Assembly: GCA_937908115.1 (NCBI GenBank)
Contig: CALEQZ010000009.1
Location: 1 to 64,000 of the forward strand
Direction: 5' to 3'
Source: an uncultured Alcaligenaceae bacterium
Lineage (GTDB): Bacteria > Pseudomonadota > Gammaproteobacteria > Burkholderiales > Burkholderiaceae_B
Length of the DNA stretch: 64,000 bases
In this document: positions 33,961-42,477 of the stretch, one piece after another
Position numbering within the stretch: position 1 is the stretch's first letter
How the letters are laid out: each line of letters starts with the position of its first letter
Notes under the pieces: model-generated
What the model saw: only the letters and a program-made list of their open reading frames with translations
Told to the model about the DNA's origin: nothing
Databases searched by the model: none
Position numbers and translations under genes: made by a program

Positions 33961-35079
33961 TCAGGCGATGATGCCGCCCCCCAAGCACACCTCCCCATCG
34001 TAAAGCACCGCGGACTGCCCCGGCGTGACCGCCCATTGCGGCTGCGGGAAAGACAGCTCGAATGTGCCCCCACGGGTGCTTTCCAGCCGGCAAGGCGCGT
34101 CGCTCTGCCGGTAGCGGGTCTTGGCCGCGAAATTCCCCGGCGCCGGAGGATGGCCCGCGATCCAGCTGGCGTCCTGCGCACACAGGCTCTCGGACAACAG
34201 CCAGGGATGGTCGTGCCCTTGCACGACGTAAAGCACATTGCGCTGCAAGTCCTTGCGCGCGGCGTACCACGCGTCGCCCGTACCGTCTTCGCGCTGGCGC
34301 CCGCGCACGCCGCCCACGCCCAACCCCTTGCGCTGCCCGAGGGTGTAGAACGCCAACCCCTGGTGGCGCCCGACTTCCTGCCCTTCGGGCGTTAGGATGG
34401 GTCCGGGACGAGTCGGCAGGTAGCGGTTCAGGAACTCGCGAAACGGCCGTTCGCCGATGAAGCAGATGCCAGTGGAATCTTTCTTGGCCGCGTTGGGCAG
34501 GCCGATCTCGGCGGCAATGCGGCGCACCTGCGTCTTGTGCAGCTCACCCAGGGGAAAGAGCGTGCGCGCGAGCTGCGACTGGTTCAGCCGGTGCAGGAAG
34601 TAGCTCTGGTCCTTGGTCGCATCCAGCGCCTTGAGCAGCTCGTAGCGCACGCCGCCCGGTTCCTGGACCGCACGCACCCGGGCGTAGTGCCCTGTGGCGA
34701 TCAGGTCGGCGCCCAGGCCCATGGCATGGTCAAGGAACGCCTTGAACTTGATCTCGGCATTGCACAGCACGTCCGGGTTGGGGGTGCGGCCCGCAGAATA
34801 CTCGCGCAAGAACTCGGCAAAGACCCTGTCCTTGTACTCAGCGGCGAAGTTGACCGCCTCGATGTCGACCCCGACCAGGTCTGCGACGCTGGCTGCGTCC
34901 AGCCAGTCCTGGCGGCTGGAACAGTATTCGCTGTCATCGTCGTCTTCCCAGTTCTTCATGAACAAGCCGACGACTTCATAGCCCTGCTGCTTGAGCAGCC
35001 AAGCGGTCACCGACGAGTCCACGCCGCCCGACATGCCCACCACCACGCGGGCCTTTTTGCTTGCCGAAGATGTCGTCAT
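33961..35079 (-). CDS. mnmA: tRNA-specific 2-thiouridylase MnmA
   Basis: Places the 2-thio group on U34 of Lys, Glu and Gln tRNAs using ATP and sulfur relayed from IscS. The product is 372 residues. The PP-loop VVVGMSGGVDSSVTAWLL is near the N-terminus, followed by LFMKNWEDDDD, the first catalytic Cys in TPNPDVLCNAEIKF and the second in STGICFIGERPF. The ending YDGEVCLGGGII is typical. The start at 35079 gives MTTSSASKKARVVVGMSGG. It lies 8 bases after the LysR gene stop on the same strand. Confidence 0.96.
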   Translation of the reverse strand: MTTSSASKKARVVVGMSGGVDSSVTAWLLKQQGYEVVGLFMKNWEDDDDSEYCSSRQDWLDAASVADLVGVDIEAVNFAAEYKDRVFAEFLREYSAGRTPNPDVLCNAEIKFKAFLDHAMGLGADLIATGHYARVRAVQEPGGVRYELLKALDATKDQSYFLHRLNQSQLARTLFPLGELHKTQVRRIAAEIGLPNAAKKDSTGICFIGERPFREFLNRYLPTRPGPILTPEGQEVGRHQGLAFYTLGQRKGLGVGGVRGRQREDGTGDAWYAARKDLQRNVLYVVQGHDHPWLLSESLCAQDASWIAGHPPAPGNFAAKTRYRQSDAPCRLESTRGGTFELSFPQPQWAVTPGQSAVLYDGEVCLGGGIIA

Positions 35080-35087
35080 GATGCCCG

Positions 35088-36005
35088 CTATTCTAATTGC
35101 GTCGCTTCGGCTGCCCCGGCGTGATGGCCGGCGACGTCAAGCAGCCAGCCGCGAAACGCCTGCAGCGTTGGCAGGCTCGCCTTGTGCTCGGGGTAGCAGA
35201 GGTAGTAGCCGCGATGTGCCTGCACCGGCAAGTCCAGCGCCAACACCAGCTTGCCGTCGCGCAATTCGTCCTCGACCAGGCAGCGGGGGATGAGCGCGAT
35301 GCCGAAGCCGGCGATCGCCGCCTGCGCCAGCAGCGAGAACTGGTCGAAGCGCGCCCCGTCGCGGCTGCGCGGCGTCGGGCAACCGGCATCGTTGAACCAG
35401 TCGGGCCACGCCTCAGGCGTGCTGGTGTGGTGCAGCAGCGGATGGCGCAGCAAGTCTTCCGGCGAATCGAAGCCGCGCTGCGCCAACCGGGGATGGCAGA
35501 CCGGCGCGACGTCACGGCCGACGATATAGTCGGCCTGGCTGCCCGGCCAAGCACCGTTGCCGAAACGCACCGCCGCATCCAGCTCCGGCGAGGAGAAATC
35601 GTAGCCCTGCCGGTGCGGCAGGAACTCGATGTGCACGTCTGGGCAACGCCGCAAGAACGCCGGCAGGCGCGGGATCAGCCACTTCGCGCCGAACGTGGGC
35701 AGGCTGGTCAGGTATAGCGTGCCCCCCTTGCCCTGGTGCGCGATGAGCGCAAGCGACGCCGCCTCGATTTGGCCGAGCGCGGCCTCCACCCTGCGCAAGT
35801 AGCCGCGGCCGGCCTCGGTCAACACCAACCCCCGGCGGCTGCGCAAAAACAATTGCACTCCCAGGAATGTTTCGAGATGTTTGATCTGCTTGCTGACCGC
35901 ACCCTGCGTGACGCAAAGCTCACGCGCAGCGAGCGTAAAACTACCTTGCCGTGCGGTCACTTCGAACGCCTGCAGATCGGTCAGCGACGGGCAAAAACGT
36001 CGCAT
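35088..36005 (-). CDS. LysR-family transcriptional regulator, GcvA-like
   Basis: The product is 305 residues. The N-terminal winged helix begins MRRFCPSLTDLQAFEVTARQ, with helix-turn-helix AARELCVTQGAVSKQIKHLE. The C-terminal effector domain resembles the GcvA group (GTLYLTSLPTFGAKWLIPRLPAFL, LIPRCLVEDELRDGKLV). The start at 36005 fits the family; another ATG at 36044 is possible. It is divergent from the Bug receptor gene at 36171, which is its likely target. mnmA follows closely on the same strand but is unrelated in function. Confidence 0.88.
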   Translation of the reverse strand: MRRFCPSLTDLQAFEVTARQGSFTLAARELCVTQGAVSKQIKHLETFLGVQLFLRSRRGLVLTEAGRGYLRRVEAALGQIEAASLALIAHQGKGGTLYLTSLPTFGAKWLIPRLPAFLRRCPDVHIEFLPHRQGYDFSSPELDAAVRFGNGAWPGSQADYIVGRDVAPVCHPRLAQRGFDSPEDLLRHPLLHHTSTPEAWPDWFNDAGCPTPRSRDGARFDQFSLLAQAAIAGFGIALIPRCLVEDELRDGKLVLALDLPVQAHRGYYLCYPEHKASLPTLQAFRGWLLDVAGHHAGAAEATQLE

Positions 36006-36170
36006 GACATCCGGCCAAGCCACCCTCGCCGGGCGGTCTAGCATGAGAAAAAGGAATAGATTATTGACTAACTTTCGTTTGCGCAAATCGCGGCCCCGGG
36101 CGAAAAATGCCGGGTTCGCCGACGGCCACGAGCCGGACGCACCCGATAAACCGCCTTTACAGGGGATCCC

Positions 36171-37148
36171 ATGCAACGTCGCAAACTCTTCCTGGCCGTC
36201 GCCGCCGCCGCGCTGGCCGCGGGTGTCGCAGCGCCCGTCCAGGCCCAGGAGTATCCCACCAAGCCCATCCGCCTGATCGTGCCCTTCCCGCCTGGCGGCA
36301 CCACCGATATCGTCGGCCGCCTGGTGGCCGACAAGCTGGGCGCCGAACTCGGCCAACCCATCGTCGTCGAGAACCGTGCCGGTGCGGGCGGCTCGATCGG
36401 CTCAGGCGCCATCGCCTCGGCCGCACCCGATGGCTATACCCTGGGCATCGCCACGGTCAGCACCCACGGCATCAACCCTGCCATCTATACGAACCTCTCC
36501 TTTGACGCCATCAAGGACTTCCAGCCCATCACCAACCTGGCCGCCGTGCCCAACGTGATGTCGGCGCATCCCTCCGTGCCTGCCGAGGACATGGCGTCGT
36601 TCATCGCCCTGGCCAAGCAGGATCCCGGCAAGATCACCTACGCGTCAGCCGGCAACGGCTCGGTCTCGCACATGATGGGCGAGCTGTTCAAGATGGCCTC
36701 GGGCACCGACCTGCTGCACGTGCCCTACCGCGGCGTCGGCCCTGCCCTGAACGACACGCTGGCCGGCCAGGTCAACGTGCTGTTCGACAACCTGCCCTCG
36801 TCGCTGCCGCACATCCAGGCTGGCAAGCTGCGCGCGCTGGCCGTGGCCGCCCCCGAGCGCGTGGCCGCCCTGCCCGACGTGCCCACCTTCGCCGAAGTCG
36901 GCCTGGCCGAGGTCAACGACTCGTCCTGGTTCGGCCTGGTCGCCCCCGCCGGCATCCCCGAAGCCGTCCTGAGCAAGGTGCACAAGGCTGCCGTGACCGT
37001 GCTGGCCGACCCGGTCGTCAAGGAACGCCTGGCCCAGCTGGGTGCCGCCCCCGTGGGCAACTCGCCCGAGGAATACGCCAAGCAGATCGCCGACACCATC
37101 GCGCGCAACGCCGCCATCGCCAAGCAGGCCAACATCAAGGTCGACTGA
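36171..37148 (+). CDS. Bug-family (TctC) tripartite tricarboxylate transporter receptor
   Basis: Periplasmic solute-binding protein of 325 residues. The signal peptide ends ...VAAPVQA with mature QEYPTKPIRLIVPFPPGGTTDIVGR. Bug hallmarks include PFPPGG, ENRAGAGGSIG, HVPYRGVGPALNDTLAGQV and SWFGLVAPAG. Bordetella carry dozens of Bug paralogues that bind carboxylates, amino acids or amides; no TctAB membrane subunits are nearby. AGGGGATCCC precedes the ATG. The N-formylglutamate hydrolase follows 29 bases later, so the ligand may be an acidic amino acid derivative. Confidence 0.92.
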   Translation: MQRRKLFLAVAAAALAAGVAAPVQAQEYPTKPIRLIVPFPPGGTTDIVGRLVADKLGAELGQPIVVENRAGAGGSIGSGAIASAAPDGYTLGIATVSTHGINPAIYTNLSFDAIKDFQPITNLAAVPNVMSAHPSVPAEDMASFIALAKQDPGKITYASAGNGSVSHMMGELFKMASGTDLLHVPYRGVGPALNDTLAGQVNVLFDNLPSSLPHIQAGKLRALAVAAPERVAALPDVPTFAEVGLAEVNDSSWFGLVAPAGIPEAVLSKVHKAAVTVLADPVVKERLAQLGAAPVGNSPEEYAKQIADTIARNAAIAKQANIKVD

Positions 37149-37177
37149 CCTCTCGCGGCAGCCGCAAGCATCGCATC

Positions 37178-38056
37178 ATGCCTATCTTCACCGAGCCTTT
37201 GTCCTACCGCCTGGAAACGCCCGCGGACTACCCGCAGGCGCCGCAGTCCCTGCCGCTGGTGCTGGACTCCCCGCACAGCGGCACGGACTATCCGCCGGAC
37301 TTCGGCTGCGCCATCGACCTGGCGGTGCTGCGCACCGCCGAGGACACCTGGGTGGCCGACCTCTGGGGCGACGCGCCACAGTTGGGTGCGCCGCTGCTGG
37401 CAGCGCGCTTTCCGCGCAGCTACATCGACGCCAACCGCGGGCTGCACGAAATCGACCCGCTGCTGCTGGCCGAACCCTGGCCGGAGCCGCTGCCCGAGTC
37501 CGGCAAGGTCGGCCTGGGCAAGGGGCTGATCTGGCGCATGCTCGATGACGGCTCGCCGCTGTATGCGCGCAAGCTCAGCCTGGACGAAGTCCGGCACCGC
37601 ATCGATGCCTGCTGGCGGCCGTACCATGCGGCGCTGGCGCGCACGCTGGACGCGGCGCACGCGCGCTTCGGGCAGGTCTGGCACATCAACTGCCATTCCA
37701 TGCCCAGCGTGGCGGCCAAGTTCGCCACCGACCGGCCGGGCCTGGTCCATCCGGACTTCGTGCTCGGCGACCGCGACGGCACCACCAGCGCGCCAGCCTT
37801 CCGCGAAAAAGTCGCCTCCTGGCTGCGTGCACGCGGCTATGACGTGGCAATCAACGATCCCTACAAGGGCGTGGAGATCGTTCGCCGCTACGGCGATCCG
37901 GCCCAGGGTCGCCACAGCCTGCAGATCGAAATCAACCGCAAGCTGTACATGGATGAGGCGACGCTGCGGCCGCATGCGGGTTACGCCAAGCTGCGCGCCG
38001 ACCTGACCGAACTGCTGCGGGAACTGGCCGACTGGACGCGCGCCCAGCTGGGCTGA
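37178..38056 (+). CDS. hutG: N-formylglutamate amidohydrolase (HutG family)
   Basis: Predicted to hydrolyse N-formyl-L-glutamate to formate and glutamate, or a related N-acyl amino acid. The product is 292 residues. Zn-ligand and active-site regions include LVLDSPHSGTDYPPDF near the N-terminus, SYIDANRGLHEID, VWHINCHSMPS and LQIEINRKLYM. No hutU, hutH or hutI is present, so histidine degradation is not supported by context; the symbol reflects family only. It is co-oriented with the Bug gene and ends before a strong terminator. Confidence 0.82.
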   Translation: MPIFTEPLSYRLETPADYPQAPQSLPLVLDSPHSGTDYPPDFGCAIDLAVLRTAEDTWVADLWGDAPQLGAPLLAARFPRSYIDANRGLHEIDPLLLAEPWPEPLPESGKVGLGKGLIWRMLDDGSPLYARKLSLDEVRHRIDACWRPYHAALARTLDAAHARFGQVWHINCHSMPSVAAKFATDRPGLVHPDFVLGDRDGTTSAPAFREKVASWLRARGYDVAINDPYKGVEIVRRYGDPAQGRHSLQIEINRKLYMDEATLRPHAGYAKLRADLTELLRELADWTRAQLG

Positions 38057-38106
38057 GCCGCCTTTTCCAAGCCGCCCGCGCGCAGGCACCGCCGTTCCTC
38101 CCTCGT

Positions 38107-38139
38107 CATCCCCGGCCGCAGCCGCACCGGGGATGTTTT
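38107..38139 (+). terminator. Intrinsic terminator of the Bug-hutG unit
   Basis: CATCCCCGG (38107-38115), 11-base loop, CCGGGGATG (38127-38135), then TTTT. The arms are exact complements. Confidence 0.75.
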
Positions 38140-38152
38140 GCGTAATGCGCCT

Positions 38153-38181
38153 TTGGGCCACCAACGGCCCTAGTGTATAAA
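38153..38181 (+). promoter_or_regulatory. Probable promoter of pntAA-pntAB-pntB
   Basis: TTGGGC (38153-38158), 17-base spacer, TATAAA (38176-38181), placed between the upstream terminator and the pntAA ATG, with AGGAG in the leader. Confidence 0.55.
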
Positions 38182-38215
38182 GACGCGCACAAGAACCCGC
38201 AGACGAGGAGACGCC

Positions 38216-39334
38216 ATGCGCATCGGCATCCCGCGCGAAACCCGCCCGGGCGAGACCCGGGTCGCGGCCACCCCCGAAACCGTCCGTAAGCTCCTGGCCG
38301 GCCGGCATACCGTCGTCGTCGAACGAGGCGCGGGCGAGGCGGCAGGCTACCCCGATGCCGCCTATGCCGAGGCTGGCGCGCAGCTGGGCAGCACGCAGGA
38401 CGCGTTCGGCGCCGATCTGGTGCTCAAGGTGCGCGCGCCGCAACCGGAGGAGCTGGCCGGCATGCGCGCAGGCGCCTGGCTGGCTGGCATGCTCGATCCC
38501 TTCGACGCCGAAGGCCTGCAGCGCCTGGCCGACGCCGGGCTGACCGCCTTCGCGCTGGAAGCGGCGCCACGCATCACGCGGGCGCAAAGCCTGGACGTGC
38601 TGTCGTCGCAGGCCACCGTGGCCGGCTACAAGGCCGTGCTGCTGGCAGCCAACCACTATGGCCGGCTGATGCCCATGATGATGACGGCGGCCGGGACGCT
38701 GAAGGCGGCCCGCGTCGTGGTGCTGGGCGCCGGCGTGGCGGGACTGCAAGCCATCGCCACGGCGCGGCGTCTGGGCGCGGTCGTCGAGGCCTCGGACGTG
38801 CGCCCGGCCGTGCGCGAACAGGTCGAGTCGCTGGGAGCGAAGTTCATCGACGTGCCTTTCGAGACCGATGAAGAGCGCGAGATTGCCCAGGGCGTGGGCG
38901 GCTATGCACGCCCCATGCCGCCGGCCTGGATGGCACGGCAGGCAGTGTTGGTCGCCGAGCGCTGCAAGCAGGCCGACATCGTCATCACCACGGCGCTGAT
39001 TCCCGGGCGCCCCGCGCCCCGGCTCCTATCGGAGCAGACGGTGGAAACCATGCGCGCCGGCTCGGTCGTCGTCGACCTGGCGGTCGAGCGCGGCGGCAAC
39101 TGCCCGCTGTCGCGACCAGGGGAGATCGTCAACCACCGCGGCGTGACCATCGTCGGGCTGACGAACCTGCCCGCGCTGGTGCCGACCGATGCCTCGGCAC
39201 TGTACGCGCGCAACCTGCTCGAGTTCCTGAAATTGATCACAGACCAGGATGGCGCGCCGGCTATCCGGCGCGATGACGAGATCGTCGCCGCCTGCCTGGT
39301 CTGCGAAAACGGCAGCGTCCTGCGGAGGCCTTGA
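38216..39334 (+). CDS. pntAA: NAD(P) transhydrogenase alpha subunit 1 (NAD-binding)
   Basis: Soluble NAD(H)-binding dI component of the proton-translocating transhydrogenase, which makes NADPH from NADH using the proton gradient. The product is 372 residues. The N-terminus MRIGIPRETRPGETRVAATPETV and the Rossmann stretch VVVLGAGVAGLQAIATARRLGAVV are typical, as is VDLAVERGGNCPLS. The alpha subunit is split into two genes here, unlike E. coli PntA. It begins after AGGAG and its stop is directly adjacent to the pntAB start. Confidence 0.95.
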   Translation: MRIGIPRETRPGETRVAATPETVRKLLAGRHTVVVERGAGEAAGYPDAAYAEAGAQLGSTQDAFGADLVLKVRAPQPEELAGMRAGAWLAGMLDPFDAEGLQRLADAGLTAFALEAAPRITRAQSLDVLSSQATVAGYKAVLLAANHYGRLMPMMMTAAGTLKAARVVVLGAGVAGLQAIATARRLGAVVEASDVRPAVREQVESLGAKFIDVPFETDEEREIAQGVGGYARPMPPAWMARQAVLVAERCKQADIVITTALIPGRPAPRLLSEQTVETMRAGSVVVDLAVERGGNCPLSRPGEIVNHRGVTIVGLTNLPALVPTDASALYARNLLEFLKLITDQDGAPAIRRDDEIVAACLVCENGSVLRRP

Positions 39335-39670
39335 ATGGAAGCCATTAGCCCGACCCTGGTCAACCTGATCATCTTCGTGCTCGCGGTCTACGTGGGCTAT
39401 CACGTGGTCTGGAACGTCACGCCCGCGCTGCACACGCCGCTGATGGCGGTAACCAACGCGATTTCCGCCATCATCATCGTCGGCGCCATGCTGGCCGCCG
39501 CGCTGACCGACGGCGCGCTGGCGCGCGGCATGGGCGTGGCCGCGGTGGCGCTGGCCGCGGTCAATGTCTTCGGCGGCTTCCTGGTCACGCGCCGCATGCT
39601 GGAAATGTTCCGCAAGAAAGCGCGCAAGGCGACGACGTCCGACGGCGACGACGGGGAGGCGCGGCAATGA
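39335..39670 (+). CDS. pntAB: NAD(P) transhydrogenase alpha subunit 2 (membrane)
   Basis: Short membrane part of the split alpha subunit; 111 residues with three or four hydrophobic segments (LVNLIIFVLAVYVGYHVVWNV, AISAIIIVGAMLAAAL, GVAAVALAAVNVFGGFLVTRRMLEMF). The last is the transhydrogenase signature NVFGGFLVT.RML. The ATG follows the pntAA stop with no gap, and its own stop overlaps the pntB ATG (ATGA), so all three are coupled. Confidence 0.94.
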   Translation: MEAISPTLVNLIIFVLAVYVGYHVVWNVTPALHTPLMAVTNAISAIIIVGAMLAAALTDGALARGMGVAAVALAAVNVFGGFLVTRRMLEMFRKKARKATTSDGDDGEARQ

Positions 39671-41103
39671 TTTCGCTCAACCTCGTCACGCTGCTCTATC
39701 TGGTGGCATCGGTCTGCTTCATCCAGGCGCTCAAGGGCCTGTCGCATCCGACCACATCGCGCGCCGGCAACGTATTCGGCATGGTCGGCATGGCCATCGC
39801 CATCGTGACCACCGCCGCGCTGATCGCCACGCTGGCCCGGGACGCAGCCTTGCCAGGCCTGGGATGGGTGGTGCTGGGCCTGCTCGTGGGCGGCAGCATC
39901 GGCGCGGTCATGGCCAAGCGCGTGGAGATGACCAAGATGCCCGAGCTCGTCGCCTTCATGCACAGCATGATCGGCCTGGCGGCGGTGGCCATCGCGGTGG
40001 CGGTCGTCGCCGAGCCCCACGCATTCGGCATCGCGGCGCCTGGTGAGCCCATCCCCACTGGCAACCGGCTGGAGCTTTTCATCGGCACCTTCGTCGGCGC
40101 GATCACCTTTTCCGGGTCGGTCATCGCCTTCGGCAAGCTGTCGGGCAAGTACAAGTTCCGCCTATTCCAGGGTGCGCCGGTGGTGTTCGCCGGCCAGCAC
40201 TGGCTGAACCTGGCGCTGGCGCTGGTGATGCTCGGCTGCGGCCTTTGGTTCATGGCCACCGAGCAATGGACGCCCTTCGTGCTGATGACGGCGCTGGCCT
40301 TCGCGCTGGGCGTGCTCATCATCATCCCGATCGGCGGCGCAGACATGCCGGTGGTGGTCTCCATGCTCAACAGCTATTCGGGCTGGGCGGCCGCAGGCAT
40401 CGGCTTTTCCTTGAACAATCCCATGCTCATCATCGCCGGCTCGCTGGTGGGCTCTTCCGGGGCCATCCTGTCCTACATCATGTGCAAGGCGATGAACCGA
40501 TCGTTCTTCAACGTGATCCTGGGCGGGTTCGGCGGTGACGCTGCCGCCGCCCCGGGCGCGGCCGGCCGCGCCGAGCGCAGCGTCAAATCGGGTAGCCCCG
40601 ACGACGCCGCCTTCCTGCTAGGCAATGCCGACAGCGTCATCATCGTGCCCGGCTACGGCCTTGCCGTGGCCCGCGCGCAGCACGCGCTCAAGGAACTGGC
40701 CGACAAGCTTGCGGACCGGGGCGTGACGGTCAAGTACGCCATCCATCCCGTGGCCGGCCGCATGCCTGGGCACATGAACGTGCTGCTGGCCGAGGCCGAG
40801 GTCCCCTACGACCAGGTTTTCGAAATGGAGGACATCAACGCCGAGTTCGGACAGACCGACGTCGTGCTGGTCCTGGGCGCCAACGACGTGGTCAACCCCG
40901 CGGCCAAGAACGATCCCTCATCGCCGATCGCGGGCATGCCCATCCTGGAGGCCTACAAGGCACGCACCATCATCGTCAACAAGCGCTCGATGGCCGCCGG
41001 TTATGCGGGTCTGGACAACGAGCTGTTCTACATGGACAAGACCATGATGGTCTTTGGCGATGCCAAGAAAGTGCTGGAGGACATGGTCAAGGCGGTCGAG
41101 TGA
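39667..41103 (+). CDS. pntB: NAD(P) transhydrogenase beta subunit
   Basis: Membrane and NADP-binding subunit of 478 residues. An N-terminal membrane domain with many spans begins LNLVTLLYLVASVCFIQALKGL. The soluble C-terminal dIII NADP domain includes VIIVPGYGLAVARAQHAL, YAIHPVAGRMPGHMNVLLAEA and VLVLGANDVVNPAAKNDPSSPIAGMP, all conserved. It is the last gene of the operon. Confidence 0.96.
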   Translation: MISLNLVTLLYLVASVCFIQALKGLSHPTTSRAGNVFGMVGMAIAIVTTAALIATLARDAALPGLGWVVLGLLVGGSIGAVMAKRVEMTKMPELVAFMHSMIGLAAVAIAVAVVAEPHAFGIAAPGEPIPTGNRLELFIGTFVGAITFSGSVIAFGKLSGKYKFRLFQGAPVVFAGQHWLNLALALVMLGCGLWFMATEQWTPFVLMTALAFALGVLIIIPIGGADMPVVVSMLNSYSGWAAAGIGFSLNNPMLIIAGSLVGSSGAILSYIMCKAMNRSFFNVILGGFGGDAAAAPGAAGRAERSVKSGSPDDAAFLLGNADSVIIVPGYGLAVARAQHALKELADKLADRGVTVKYAIHPVAGRMPGHMNVLLAEAEVPYDQVFEMEDINAEFGQTDVVLVLGANDVVNPAAKNDPSSPIAGMPILEAYKARTIIVNKRSMAAGYAGLDNELFYMDKTMMVFGDAKKVLEDMVKAVE

Positions 41104-41161
41104 TCGCGTCCGGGACGGCCCGCCTTTGCACGTCGCATGGCGCTGCCGGCGGCGCCGCGCC

Positions 41162-42400
41162 TTACACCAGTTGCTGGCGCAAGGCCTCGTCGACCGCCTC
41201 GATCCAATGGCGCACCGGCGTGCCGGTGCCGCTCTGCAGGTGCCCGATGCAGCCGACGTTGGCCGACAGCACCATGTCGGGTTGGGCGGCTGCGATCGCC
41301 GCCAGCTTGCGGTCACGCAGCTCGCCGGCGATCTCCGGGTGCAGTACCGAGTACGCCCCCGCCGATCCGCAGCAAAGATGGCTGTCGGCAAACGGCTGCA
41401 GAGAAAAACCCAGGTTGGTGAGCAGCTTCTCGGTCAACGCACGCAGCGGCTGCCAATGCTGCAGCGTGCAGGGCGGGTGAAAAGCCACGCGCGCCGGCAG
41501 CCGGCCTGCGATGCGCTGGCGCAACGCTTCGGCGTGCGGCGCCAGCAACTCAGCCACGTCCACGACCTTTTCCACCACGCGGCGCGCACGCTCGGCGTAG
41601 CGCGCGTCATGGCGCAAATGGTGGGCGTATTCCTTGACCATGGCGCCACAGCCCGAAGCGTTCATTACGATGGCCTCGACCTGGCCCGAATCGATGGCCT
41701 GCCACCAGGCATCGACGTTGGCGCGCATCTGGTCCAGCGCCGCCGGTTGGTCGTCCAAGTGGAAATTGAGCGCGCCGCAGCAGCCCGACCCGGCGGCCAC
41801 TTGCGTCCCGATGCCGACGGCATCGAGCACGCGTATGGTGGCAGCATCTATCGACGGCATCAGCGCAGGCTGCACGCATCCGGCAAGCATCAGTACCTGG
41901 CGCGCGTGATGGCCGGTGGCGGGCACCGCGCCCGGATCGCGCACCGGCTGCACCTTGCGGCGCAACGCGCCCGGCAGCAACCCGCGCACCGCCTGGCCCA
42001 GCTTCAGCGCCGGCGCGAACAGCCGCGAATTCAAACCCTTGCGCAGCAGCGCGCGCTGCGTGCGCTCGGCCAGCGGCCGCTCGACTTTTTCCTCGACCAG
42101 GCGCCGGCCGATGTCGACTAGGTGGCCGTATTGCACGCCTGACGGACAGGTGGTTTCGCAGTTGCGGCAGGTCAGGCAACGGTCCAAATGTTGCTGGGTC
42201 GAGCGTGTCGGCTCGGCGCCCTCCAGCATCTGCTTGATCAGGTAGATGCGGCCGCGCGGGCTGTCCAGCTCGTCCCCCAGCACCTGGTAGGTCGGACAGG
42301 TCGCCGTGCAAAAGCCGCAATGCACGCAACGCCGCAGGATGGCGTCGGCTTCCTTGCCCATGTCGGTGTCGCGGATCCAGGCGGCGAGATTGGTTTGCAT
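41162..42400 (-). CDS. glcF: Glycolate oxidase iron-sulfur subunit
   Basis: Electron-transfer subunit of membrane-associated glycolate oxidase (glycolate to glyoxylate). The product is 412 residues. Two 4Fe-4S motifs are clear: CVHCGFCTATCP (near 25-36) and CLTCRNCETTCP (about 75-86). The C-terminal half carries two CCG domains (GSGCCGALNFHL and LCCGSAGAYSVL). It is the last gene of glcD-glcE-glcF, with 77 bases after glcE. Confidence 0.94.
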   Translation of the reverse strand: MQTNLAAWIRDTDMGKEADAILRRCVHCGFCTATCPTYQVLGDELDSPRGRIYLIKQMLEGAEPTRSTQQHLDRCLTCRNCETTCPSGVQYGHLVDIGRRLVEEKVERPLAERTQRALLRKGLNSRLFAPALKLGQAVRGLLPGALRRKVQPVRDPGAVPATGHHARQVLMLAGCVQPALMPSIDAATIRVLDAVGIGTQVAAGSGCCGALNFHLDDQPAALDQMRANVDAWWQAIDSGQVEAIVMNASGCGAMVKEYAHHLRHDARYAERARRVVEKVVDVAELLAPHAEALRQRIAGRLPARVAFHPPCTLQHWQPLRALTEKLLTNLGFSLQPFADSHLCCGSAGAYSVLHPEIAGELRDRKLAAIAAAQPDMVLSANVGCIGHLQSGTGTPVRHWIEAVDEALRQQLV

Positions 42401-42477
42401 GAACTGTCGGGTAAGAGAACCGGTTGGAGGTCGGACGCAGGTGTGAGGTTAAGGGCCATGCCCACGGCACGCATTGG

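Noticed and set aside
36725..38749. 674-codon open frame antisense to Bug, hutG and pntAA
   Set aside because: Same reason: a mirror of real codon bias, with no domain visible.
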